Assembly (NCBI GenBank): GCA_015060865.1
Contig: SUXS01000006.1
Coordinates: forward strand, 93,782-157,781
DNA from: Bacteroidales bacterium
GTDB taxonomy: Bacteria; Bacteroidota; Bacteroidia; Bacteroidales; Bacteroidaceae
Direction of reading: 5' to 3'
DNA length: 64,000 nt
The position numbers and the translations under genes are program-made. Of this stretch, positions 17,858-26,068 are shown in pieces (positions within the stretch are counted from its first letter, which is position 1; each line of letters starts with the position of its first letter). The notes under the pieces are model-generated. The model ran no database searches and was not told where the DNA came from. It was given only the letters and a program-made list of their open reading frames with translations.

Positions 17858-18595
17858 GTGTACAACCTCATCATAGACATAGGCAACTCATCTGCCAAGG
17901 CAGCTATTTTTGAAGGCAACAACCTATTGGCACACACACGTGCAGAACATACGGAATTACCGTCATTACTCGCCCACAAGACCAAGGAGTGCCCCATACG
18001 TCATGCCATCGTTTCAACAGTAATCCCTTTAGACGAGACTTTGACGAAAGCAATAGAAACACTCCCCTGCCCTTGCCTACAGATGTCGACTTCATTAAAG
18101 ATGCCTTTCCGAATCACCTACAAGACACCGGAGACATTAGGCCCAGATCGTCTGGCAGCTGTTGCTGGAGCATGGAGCCAGAAGCCAGGACAAGATCTAC
18201 TAATCATTGACATGGGAACGGCTATCACCTATGATTTACTGACAGCAGAGGGAACTCATTTAGGTGGCAACATATCCCCTGGCATTGGCATGAGACTCAA
18301 GGCTCTAAACCACTTTACAGGTAAACTACCCCTAGTAAAGAAAGAGGGTGAGCGAGTAGTTCTTGGAGATACCACAGAAACAGCCATCCGAGAAGGGGTT
18401 TTGCAAGGTGTAGATTGGGAAATCGAAGGGTACATACGCACATATACCTTAAAATACCCTAAACTTTTGACTTTTTTAACAGGCGGAAACGCTTTTCTCT
18501 TGGGCAATCAGACAAAAAGTCGCATCTTTGCAGATGATTTGCTTGTCCTGAAAGGACTAAACTGCATATTAACCTTGAATAATGAGAAGATTTAG
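17858..18595 (+). CDS. coaX: Type III pantothenate kinase
   Basis: This is the ASKHA-fold CoaX enzyme of about 245 residues, which phosphorylates pantothenate in the first step of coenzyme A synthesis. The phosphate motif IIDIGNSSAK opens the chain; later come TLGPDRLAAVAGA and DMGTAITYD (second phosphate motif), LGGNISPGI and a C-terminal LTGGNA adenosine motif. The frame runs upstream to a GTG at 17807, but homologues begin about where the GTG at 17858 does, so that start is chosen. Its 3' end overlaps the next gene by 14 bases, so coaX appears to lead an envelope operon. Confidence 0.9.
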   Translation: MYNLIIDIGNSSAKAAIFEGNNLLAHTRAEHTELPSLLAHKTKECPIRHAIVSTVIPLDETLTKAIETLPCPCLQMSTSLKMPFRITYKTPETLGPDRLAAVAGAWSQKPGQDLLIIDMGTAITYDLLTAEGTHLGGNISPGIGMRLKALNHFTGKLPLVKKEGERVVLGDTTETAIREGVLQGVDWEIEGYIRTYTLKYPKLLTFLTGGNAFLLGNQTKSRIFADDLLVLKGLNCILTLNNEKI

Positions 18596-19874
18596 GATAA
18601 TAACCTCCTTGTTGGCAATATTAATAGCCAATGTAGCGCTTCGTGCCGAGAATGGCATGAATTCTCCCTACACACGCTATGGGCTTGGCCAACTTTCCTC
18701 CATGGAGACTGGTACCAGTAAAGGCATGGGAGGGACAGGCATTGGGTTGCGCAACAGCAATCAGATCAACCTATTGAATCCTGCATCCTACTCATCAGTA
18801 GACACATTAACCTTCCTTATGGATATAGGGCTAAGTCTTCATAACGCCAACTTCAGTGAAGGCAATATGAAAATGAATGCCCGTAATACCACATTTGATT
18901 ACTTCGCCATACAATATCGCCTAATGCCAAAGCTCGGAATGAGCCTCGGACTAATGCCAATCTCAAACATCGGCTACAACTACAGCAATTCCACCATCAT
19001 CAACAAGGGAGATGGGACCAACAACGGCGAGGACCAGACAAATTCCACAAACGTATATTACGGCAATGGCGGATTGCGTCAAATCGTGATGGGACTAGGT
19101 TGGGAGCCTATACAAGGATTATCTGTTGGTGCAAACTTCTCATACATTTATGGAGAAATATATCATTATATCCACAATCAATATAATGATCCGGCAATCA
19201 ACACGATGACCAAGCAGTATTCTACTGACATCACAACCTATAAGATTGATCTCGGTGTACAATATCAGTTCGTTTCCGGCAAAAGCAGATATACCTTAGG
19301 AGCAACCTATGCTTTAGGACACCCCATAGATGACGTTGCCTACATACAGACGATGATGACCTCGGGTACATCTACCACTGCCAACATAAAAAAAGACACG
19401 GTTCCATCATTCAGCATTCCAACCGAACTTGGTGCAGGTATCTCATACAACTACGACAATCGACTAACCATTGCCGCAGACTATAGTATGCAGCAATATA
19501 GCAGAGTTAAATTCTTCGATATGCCAGGAGCAGATCGTCATCGAGCATCTTTAGGTGTAGAATACACCCCAAACAGTCTGCACCGCAACCTTTTCAAACG
19601 AGCACATTATAGAGCCGGTCTGCATTATAGTACTTCGCATTTCATGATACAACATGACGCAGGTTACACCAAAGGGCCTCACGAATATGGCATCAGTGTT
19701 GGTATTGGATTACCAATAATGAATAGATACAACAACAAAACGATTATCAACATTTCAGGACAAGCTGTCCGTGTAGAGCCACAAGTACCTGGGATGATTA
19801 CAGAGAATTACCTGCGATTAAACATTGGGTTATCGTTTAATGAGCGTTGGTTCGACAAATGGAGAATAGAATAA
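18582..19874 (+). CDS. Outer-membrane beta-barrel protein, FadL/PorV-like appearance
   Basis: This 430-residue protein has a signal peptide (ending near LRAENGM) and many alternating hydrophobic strands. NSPYTRYGLGQLS, GMGGTGIGL and NLLNPASYSSVDTLTF are typical of the conserved Bacteroidota barrels annotated as outer-membrane transport or hypothetical proteins. It likely forms a barrel in the outer membrane; its substrate is unknown. It overlaps coaX upstream and is followed closely by a TPR protein, LptC and a PpiD-like chaperone. The cluster therefore looks like an envelope assembly group. Confidence 0.8.
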   Translation: MRRFRIITSLLAILIANVALRAENGMNSPYTRYGLGQLSSMETGTSKGMGGTGIGLRNSNQINLLNPASYSSVDTLTFLMDIGLSLHNANFSEGNMKMNARNTTFDYFAIQYRLMPKLGMSLGLMPISNIGYNYSNSTIINKGDGTNNGEDQTNSTNVYYGNGGLRQIVMGLGWEPIQGLSVGANFSYIYGEIYHYIHNQYNDPAINTMTKQYSTDITTYKIDLGVQYQFVSGKSRYTLGATYALGHPIDDVAYIQTMMTSGTSTTANIKKDTVPSFSIPTELGAGISYNYDNRLTIAADYSMQQYSRVKFFDMPGADRHRASLGVEYTPNSLHRNLFKRAHYRAGLHYSTSHFMIQHDAGYTKGPHEYGISVGIGLPIMNRYNNKTIINISGQAVRVEPQVPGMITENYLRLNIGLSFNERWFDKWRIE

Positions 19875-19885
19875 AAACAATTTAT

Positions 19886-21271
19886 ATGAAAGGAACAAGA
19901 GCGATGAGATTCAAAGCACTTTTAGCATTAGCATTTTTGGGAACTGCAACCCTTTTTGCACAAAAAGGAGTTGAGGATGGTTCACGTTTTGGACATGGCC
20001 AAGACAGTATCGATTGTCTAGAGAATATCAGTTTGTACAACGAATATCTTAAGACAAAAAATTACAACGACGCCTACACCTATTGGAAACGAGTTTTTGC
20101 CGATGCGCCTGTAGCACAGCATAGCATCTACACCAATGGCGTAGCTATACTCAAGCAATTGGCCGCCGGCACCAAGGACATGGCACTCCGCAAAGGATAT
20201 GCAGACACTTTGATGATGGTATATGACCAACAACTACAATACCTCGACAAGCTCAACCTACTACGTCAAAATCCTTGGACAGACTTCTACGTAAAAGGTG
20301 AAAAAGCGCATACCTACATTACCTATTATCCTCGCATGGATAATAACAAGGCATACGAAATGCTGAAAGAGGCCATTGATTTGGGCAAGGACAGAAACCA
20401 ATACTACATTATCGGCGACTTCATGAAGATTTCAGCCAACAAATGCAAGGCTGACACTACCCATCGCGAACAATTCGTACAGGACTATCTTCTTTCAGCA
20501 GAATTGATTGCCACTATTGCTGATAAGGCTCAAAATGCAGCAACCCCCAATCCTAAATTGGTGGAAGCTGTAAACACCACCAAGGAGAATATCGACGCCT
20601 ATTTTATCGGCAGTGGCGCTGCAGACTGCCAACAATTAGAAGCAATCTATGGCCCCAAGGTAGAAGAAAACAAAGAAAATCTTGACTATCTGAAGAAGGT
20701 GGTAGGTGTAATGCACATGCTTAAATGCACTGAATCAGACGTATATTTTGCAGCTTCAGAATATGCACATGCCATAGCACCAACCGCAGAGAGTGCTGTA
20801 GGTTGCGCACACCGTTATCTCAAAAGAGATGACATGGACAAGGCTCTCGCATTCTTCGAAGAGGCTATCAGTCTAGACAGCAGTGACGTCAAGAAAGCAG
20901 ACCATTATTACACAATGGCCTCCATCTACTCTGCCAAAAACCAATACAGCAAAGCCAGAAGCCTCTGCAACCAGTCATTGTCTCTTAACCCAAATAAGGG
21001 AGAAAACTACATCCTTATTGCCCGTATGTATGCACAATCTACAAAATGGAGTGATGAGCAATTGAAAAACCAGTGCACCTATTTCCTGGTCATTGACAAA
21101 CTCAATCAAGCAAAGCGTGTCAGCCCGGAATTGGCGGAAGAAGTCAACAAGCAGATTGCAACCTACAAACAACATACCCCAGAAGCCGCAGACCTCTTCA
21201 TGCTAGGCCTCAAGCAGGGGGATGCCATCAAGATTGAAGGTTGGATTAACGAGACTACCACTATTCGTTAA
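19886..21271 (+). CDS. Periplasmic tetratricopeptide-repeat protein
   Basis: The product has about 461 residues with a signal peptide (ALLALAFLGTATLFAQ) and a helical-repeat body. TPR-like units are clearest at the C-terminus: ALAFFEEAISLDSSD, YYTMASIYSAKNQYSKARSLC and SLSLNPNKGENYILIARMY. It probably acts as a periplasmic or outer-membrane scaffold. An ATG at 19904 is an alternative start. The gene overlaps no neighbour and lies between a barrel protein and lptC, as in other Bacteroidales. Its specific role is not established. Confidence 0.8.
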   Translation: MKGTRAMRFKALLALAFLGTATLFAQKGVEDGSRFGHGQDSIDCLENISLYNEYLKTKNYNDAYTYWKRVFADAPVAQHSIYTNGVAILKQLAAGTKDMALRKGYADTLMMVYDQQLQYLDKLNLLRQNPWTDFYVKGEKAHTYITYYPRMDNNKAYEMLKEAIDLGKDRNQYYIIGDFMKISANKCKADTTHREQFVQDYLLSAELIATIADKAQNAATPNPKLVEAVNTTKENIDAYFIGSGAADCQQLEAIYGPKVEENKENLDYLKKVVGVMHMLKCTESDVYFAASEYAHAIAPTAESAVGCAHRYLKRDDMDKALAFFEEAISLDSSDVKKADHYYTMASIYSAKNQYSKARSLCNQSLSLNPNKGENYILIARMYAQSTKWSDEQLKNQCTYFLVIDKLNQAKRVSPELAEEVNKQIATYKQHTPEAADLFMLGLKQGDAIKIEGWINETTTIR

Positions 21272-21316
21272 TACACCCTCTTCCTCGGCGGGCATCTCCA
21301 CATTAATTGACACAAT

Positions 21317-21889
21317 TTGAGTAGTCAAAGAAACATAAAGCCTAATAGTATGACAATCGTCCTTACGACGGTTGTTATACTATTTTTATCCGTTTCGTGC
21401 TCGAAGAAGAAACAGCCCATCACCGAAGCCATAACCAATAGGGACTCAGTCCCTGTAATGGTCACACGTGACGTATCCACCTACATTTCTGATTCCGGGG
21501 TAGTACGCTACAAAATAATAGCCAAGGAGTGGAAGGTATTCGATCGCCTTGACCCCTCCATGTGGACTTTTGAAGAAGGAGTATATTTGGAAAAGTTCAA
21601 CAACGATTTCAGTATAGAGGCGACCATCATTGCCGATACAGCTTACTATTACGACAAGAAAGAACTTTGGGAGTTACGAAGCAATGTACATATTGAAAAC
21701 GAGCAGAACGAAAAATTTGACACCAACCTATTGTTTTGGGATCAAAAGACCGAGAAAGTCTACTCTGACCAATATATACGAATACAACAAGAAAAGAAAA
21801 TTATTACAGGAACAGGCTTTGAATCAAACCAACAATTCACCAACTACACGATAAAGAAGACACAAGGCATTTTCCCCTTTGAGGAATAA
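21317..21889 (+). CDS. lptC: LPS export protein LptC
   Basis: This 190-residue, membrane-anchored periplasmic protein belongs to the LptC family, which passes lipopolysaccharide from the LptBFG transporter to LptA. It has an N-terminal hydrophobic segment ending in a lipobox-like SVSC, then the domain RDVSTYISDSGVVRYKIIAKEW ... IIADTAYYYDKKELWELRSNV typical of LptC/OstA-like folds. The frame starts at TTG 21317, which supplies the basic n-region (SSQRNIKPN). The first ATG, at 21350, would leave no positive charge before the hydrophobic core. I therefore prefer the TTG start, with some doubt. Confidence 0.85.
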   Translation: MSSQRNIKPNSMTIVLTTVVILFLSVSCSKKKQPITEAITNRDSVPVMVTRDVSTYISDSGVVRYKIIAKEWKVFDRLDPSMWTFEEGVYLEKFNNDFSIEATIIADTAYYYDKKELWELRSNVHIENEQNEKFDTNLLFWDQKTEKVYSDQYIRIQQEKKIITGTGFESNQQFTNYTIKKTQGIFPFEE

Positions 21890-22034
21890 CAAGACTCCCT
21901 AGATGCGCCAACCAAGTACCAACAATCACAGACATCTTTCTAAAGAAAGGGTTATTTTTTAGTTTTACCCCATTGAAAGTAAACAAATAATCCATTTTTT
22001 ACTCTAATCATTATGGTGTTAACTCATTTTTTTG

Positions 22035-22042
22035 TATCTTCG
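22035..22042 (+). promoter_or_regulatory. Possible -7 element of the PpiD-like gene
   Basis: TATCTTCG is one base off TAnnTTTG and lies 57 bases before the start codon. No clear -33 box is seen. A weak hairpin with a T run at 21936-21960 may end the lptC transcript just upstream. Confidence 0.35.
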
Positions 22043-22099
22043 TGCCCTCAAATGAAATATCTAAAGATAGAATTAAACTAAAAAATACATAAACAAACA

Positions 22100-24238
22100 A
22101 TGGCAACATTACAAACAATCAGAAAACACAGTGGCTGGCTGGTAGCTATTATCGGTCTCGCCCTGTTTGCATTCATTGCAGGCGATGCTGCACAAGTTTT
22201 GCAGCCCCACCAAAATTCACAGTTAGTAGGTGAAATCAATGGCAACAAAATCGATGCACAGCAGTATCAGAAACTTTTGGACGAGTACACCGAAGTAACA
22301 CAACTCATGAGGGGTACTACATCTTTTAGCGAAGCTGAAATGGCTCAAATCAAGGATGCCGTATGGAATACACTTGTTAGTTCCATGCTGCTCGAAGCTG
22401 AAACCTCAAAATTAGGCCTGACCGTAACAGCCGAGGAGTTACAGACAATTATCGAGAAAGGAACCGACCCTCTGTTGGCTCAAACGCCTTTCCAAAATCC
22501 TGCTACCGGGAAGTTTGATGGTGATGTGCTAATGCGATTCTTGGCTGACTACCAGAATCTAGATACGGAAACCATGCCCGCAGAGTATATTGAATATTAC
22601 AACAACCTTTACAAGTATTGGAAACTGGTAGAGAAGGAACTTCGTAGCAACTTGTTGGTACAAAAATACGAGGCATTGGTAGCAGGTGCACAACTCAGTA
22701 ATCCTGTAGCTGCACAGTACAACTTCGATGCACGTAACAACTCTGTAGAATTGGCTTACGTTGCCATCCCCTTCACCTCCATTGCAGACTCTTTGGTAAA
22801 GGTTAGCAACGCTGACATAAAGAAAGTGTACAATGAAAAGAAAGAGATGTACAAGCAAGTTGCTGAATCGCGTGACATTAAGTATATTGACATAGAGGTT
22901 CTACCCAGCCAAGCTGACCGTGAGGAATTGCTTAAGGAACTTAATGAATATGCAGATCAGTTGGCTACATCTGAAGAATTGGCTACACTCATCCGCCTTG
23001 CAGAATCTACAGTAAGCTATTCAGAGGTTCCTCGCACAATATCAGGATTACCTTCTGATGTAGCAGCTCGCATTGACTCTGCCAGCATGAATGTCGTATA
23101 TGGTCCCTATTACAATGCTGCCGATGATTCTTACAATGCATTCAAGTTGATTGCCAAGACAACAACCCCGGACTCTATCCAATATCGTCAAATACAAATT
23201 GCCGATGCTGATGCCAAGCGTGCTAAAGAATTAGCAGACAGCATCTATCAAGCAATCAGAACTGGCGCAAAGTTTGCCGAAATCGCAGCCAAGTACAACC
23301 AAGAGGGTGAACCTATTTGGTTAACATCTGCTCAATATGAGACAGGTGCAAACACTGGAGACAATGCCATTTATCTGAATACACTTAATGGTATGAGAAA
23401 GAATGAGCTAAAGCACATTTCACTCTCTGGAGTAGAACTCATCATTGAAGTTGTTGATACAAAAAATCCTGTAGAAAAGTATCACGCAGCCATCATCAAG
23501 CGTCCTGCATACTTCAGCAACGACACTTATAATGCAGAATACAACAGACTTAGCGCATTCGTCGCTTCCAACCAAACCCTCTCATCAATGGAAGCTAATG
23601 CAGAGGAAGAGGGATTCCGCCTTTTGAATGCCAATAATCTACAAAATAGCGCACACACTATTGGAGGCGTAGAAAACACTCGCACTGCACTTCGATGGGC
23701 CTTTGAGGCTGAAAAGGACGAAGTGTCACACATCTTCGAAGTTGGAGCCAACAATCACCTCATCGTATGTGCGGTTGCAGACATACATGAAAGCGGCTAC
23801 CGTCCTGTAGAGGACATGACTGATCTTCTTCGTTTCCAAGCACTCAACAACAAGAAAGCTGAAAAGATTCTCGCTGACGCCCAAAACGTTAAGAGCATAC
23901 AGGAGGCACTCGCTATCAATGGTGCCAAAGCAGATACACTGCGCCGCGTGAATTTCAATTCCCCTGCTTATCTCAGTAAAGTGCCTGCATCAGAGGCAGC
24001 TATCAGCGGTGCAGCAGCATCTCTTGAGCCTGGCACATTCAGTGGTCCCATCAAGGGTAATAGCGCCATCTACTTCATCGAAGTAATCAAAGCCAATAAG
24101 GGTACATCTAAATTTGACGAGGCTAAAGAAAAAGAGACCTTGATCAATACCCTCTCACGCAACATCAATGGTAACCGCCTGCTTCAGGAGCTATATACCA
24201 AAGGTGATGTAGTGGATAACAGATACCTGTTCTTCTAA
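22100..24238 (+). CDS. PpiD/SurA-like periplasmic peptidyl-prolyl isomerase
   Basis: This 712-residue protein is anchored by one N-terminal membrane helix (WLVAIIGLALFAFIAGDAA). A SurA_N-like helical chaperone region follows (GEINGNKIDAQQYQKLLDEYTE), then parvulin-like segments (YRQIQIADADAKRAKELADSIYQAIRTGAKFAEIAAKYNQEG) and a second repeat near the C-terminus. The family folds outer-membrane and secreted proteins in the periplasm. Catalytic parvulin residues are not well conserved by eye, so it may be mainly a chaperone. It closes the envelope cluster that begins at coaX and is followed by a terminator. Confidence 0.88.
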   Translation: MATLQTIRKHSGWLVAIIGLALFAFIAGDAAQVLQPHQNSQLVGEINGNKIDAQQYQKLLDEYTEVTQLMRGTTSFSEAEMAQIKDAVWNTLVSSMLLEAETSKLGLTVTAEELQTIIEKGTDPLLAQTPFQNPATGKFDGDVLMRFLADYQNLDTETMPAEYIEYYNNLYKYWKLVEKELRSNLLVQKYEALVAGAQLSNPVAAQYNFDARNNSVELAYVAIPFTSIADSLVKVSNADIKKVYNEKKEMYKQVAESRDIKYIDIEVLPSQADREELLKELNEYADQLATSEELATLIRLAESTVSYSEVPRTISGLPSDVAARIDSASMNVVYGPYYNAADDSYNAFKLIAKTTTPDSIQYRQIQIADADAKRAKELADSIYQAIRTGAKFAEIAAKYNQEGEPIWLTSAQYETGANTGDNAIYLNTLNGMRKNELKHISLSGVELIIEVVDTKNPVEKYHAAIIKRPAYFSNDTYNAEYNRLSAFVASNQTLSSMEANAEEEGFRLLNANNLQNSAHTIGGVENTRTALRWAFEAEKDEVSHIFEVGANNHLIVCAVADIHESGYRPVEDMTDLLRFQALNNKKAEKILADAQNVKSIQEALAINGAKADTLRRVNFNSPAYLSKVPASEAAISGAAASLEPGTFSGPIKGNSAIYFIEVIKANKGTSKFDEAKEKETLINTLSRNINGNRLLQELYTKGDVVDNRYLFF

Positions 24239-24264
24239 GTATATATCCCCAGGTATCAAGTTTA

Positions 24265-24296
24265 GGAGGTCCTTCAGAAAGAGGGATCTCCTTTTT
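24265..24296 (+). terminator. Terminator after the PpiD-like gene
   Basis: GGAGGTCC (24265-24272) pairs with GGATCTCC (24284-24291), one G-U pair included, followed by T5. Confidence 0.75.
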
Positions 24297-24575
24297 ATAT
24301 TAAATTGATAGAGAGGGAAGTATACACAGGAAGCAAGCAGAATAAGACCATCTCTTAGAGCACGGTATACTTTTTTCTGCAAATGAATTTTACAACCAGC
24401 ATGAAATAATAGAAAGCATCCTCTTTCATGCAAAAAGACAGTCTACATTAAACTCGAAAATGCTTTTACTATCTGTTTAGGGAGACATAGAATTCATTCC
24501 AAAGCATAAACAATCTATAAGAATAATGCCAAGAATATTCTATGATTGAAAGTTCATACGCCCACCATCAACACA
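24297..24575. other. Intergenic stretch, no gene seen
   Basis: This AT-rich spacer between two convergent terminators shows no convincing frame, promoter or RNA structure. Confidence 0.5.
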
Positions 24576-24605
24576 AAGGGCTGTGACTCATGAGTCACAG
24601 CCCTT
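24576..24605 (-). terminator. Terminator of the efflux operon
   Basis: A 30-base perfect palindrome (arm AAGGGCTGTGACTCA) lies just beyond the stop of the outer-membrane factor. On the minus strand it runs into TTTGTG. Confidence 0.7.
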
Positions 24606-24646
24606 AATGACTATAGAAAACATCAGCCTCAAGCGAAAGCCTCAAC

Positions 24647-26068
24647 CTATTTTAAATATACCGAGATGCCTCCACTAAGTTGCAATAGCGATATCTCACA
24701 CACCTTGGTATTATACTCAGCCACCAGTATGCGCTCCTCAGCATCAAGCAGACTCTTCTGGGCTTCGCGCATCTCAATACCCGAGAGATCACCGAGCAGG
24801 TAGCGCTCGTGAGCGATATCGTAGTTCTCGCGGGCCGCAATGACATTCTCCTTCTCCAGAGCGAGCAACATGCGGTTGTTCTCATAGGCTTGCCACAAGT
24901 CGGCCAAGTCAGTATAAAGCGACAAGGTTAGGTCGTACTCCTGCAACTCAGCATTGCGTAGAGAGAGTTTGGCATTGCGCTGTTCACTGCGACGCTTACC
25001 GTCGTAGAGATTGAAGCCTACAGACACGCCTACATCTCCACCCCACTGATTACGCATCAACGTATTGCCTGCTCCATAGTGATTGGTGTTGTAGCCATAG
25101 CCGGCATTGAGTCGCACGTAAGGATAGTTGCGCGAGCGTACACTGCGCAGGTCAATCTCTGCCAATGTGTGGTTCTGTGCTGCCATGAGCATGGAGGCAT
25201 TATTCTCCTTAGTCATTACCCATAAACTGTCAAAGGCTGGCAAAGTCAACAGTTCTATCTCATCGTCAAACGAGGAAAAGTGAACGTCGAGACTATCTTC
25301 TGCCATCAGTTCGTGGAGTCGGATGCGCGACGAAGCCAACAGCTCGCGCTGCTTGAGACATTGGGCACTGTCGGCATTGAAGTCCACGCGTGCCTGCTGC
25401 AGATCGAGTCGTGAGAGCGAACCTATCATCCAGCGCTCGTGAACGATGCGGAGTCGTTCGCGCGAGAGTTTAACTGCTGATACATAGTTGCGCAAGCGCT
25501 GACGTTGCTGCACGAAGTTATAGTACTCGGCGGTGAGTTCGGCGATATAGTCCTCTACGGCAATGCGTGTCTGGGTAGAAGAAAGTAATCGCAGCTCACG
25601 CAGACGAGCGTAGTTGGCCTGCAACTGAAAACCATTGAATACCGTCCACGACACATCTACACCCACATTGAGCCCATCATCATATATTCCCCGACTCTGC
25701 ACGGCATCGCCATCGCGAGGCACTACATTGTTGCTGTATGCAGAGCCATTATATCCAGCCGACAGGCTCACCGAAGGCAACAGACCTGCATTCTCCATCG
25801 TGGCATTGTTGGCTGCCATCTGCTCCTGATTACGCACGATACGCAACGAATAGTTCTTTTCCAATCCCTTCTCCAAGCACTCTTGCAGCGTGGTTGGAGT
25901 GGTATTCTTGGATGATTGCAGAGTTTCGCTATGCAGGGTGGCGAGAATAGAGGTGGAGTCAGGGTCTGACAATTGAGAATTGAGAATTGACAATGGAGAA
26001 TTTGCAGTGGCTCCATTGGCTCCAAACGTGAGCAGCGCTGCTGCTACATATATATATAGGTGTCTCAT
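24647..26068 (-). CDS. TolC-like outer-membrane efflux factor
   Basis: This 473-residue protein has a signal peptide and two outer-membrane-efflux-protein repeats with long helices (LQECLEKGLEKNYSLRIVRNQ, ARLRELRLLSSTQTRIAVEDYIAEL, YDIAHERYLLGDLSGIEMREA). It forms the trimeric exit duct of a tripartite pump. It overlaps the pump gene upstream by four bases, so the two are coupled. Just after the signal peptide the chain reads NSPLSILNSQLS, encoded by a heptamer repeat (25969-26003) of a kind usually found between genes; it lengthens the N-terminal linker but leaves the frame intact. Confidence 0.9.
   Translation of the reverse strand: MRHLYIYVAAALLTFGANGATANSPLSILNSQLSDPDSTSILATLHSETLQSSKNTTPTTLQECLEKGLEKNYSLRIVRNQEQMAANNATMENAGLLPSVSLSAGYNGSAYSNNVVPRDGDAVQSRGIYDDGLNVGVDVSWTVFNGFQLQANYARLRELRLLSSTQTRIAVEDYIAELTAEYYNFVQQRQRLRNYVSAVKLSRERLRIVHERWMIGSLSRLDLQQARVDFNADSAQCLKQRELLASSRIRLHELMAEDSLDVHFSSFDDEIELLTLPAFDSLWVMTKENNASMLMAAQNHTLAEIDLRSVRSRNYPYVRLNAGYGYNTNHYGAGNTLMRNQWGGDVGVSVGFNLYDGKRRSEQRNAKLSLRNAELQEYDLTLSLYTDLADLWQAYENNRMLLALEKENVIAARENYDIAHERYLLGDLSGIEMREAQKSLLDAEERILVAEYNTKVCEISLLQLSGGISVYLK
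25969..26003. repeat. Heptamer repeat inside the outer-membrane factor gene
   Basis: Units of the type AATTGAG / AATTGAC repeat about five times and are translated in frame near residues 23-34. The related intergenic array is at 39934-39961. Confidence 0.75.

Noticed and set aside
24191..24433. Minus-strand frame of 80 codons after the PpiD-like gene
   Set aside because: It overlaps a terminator and the 3' end of a real gene, with no start signal.
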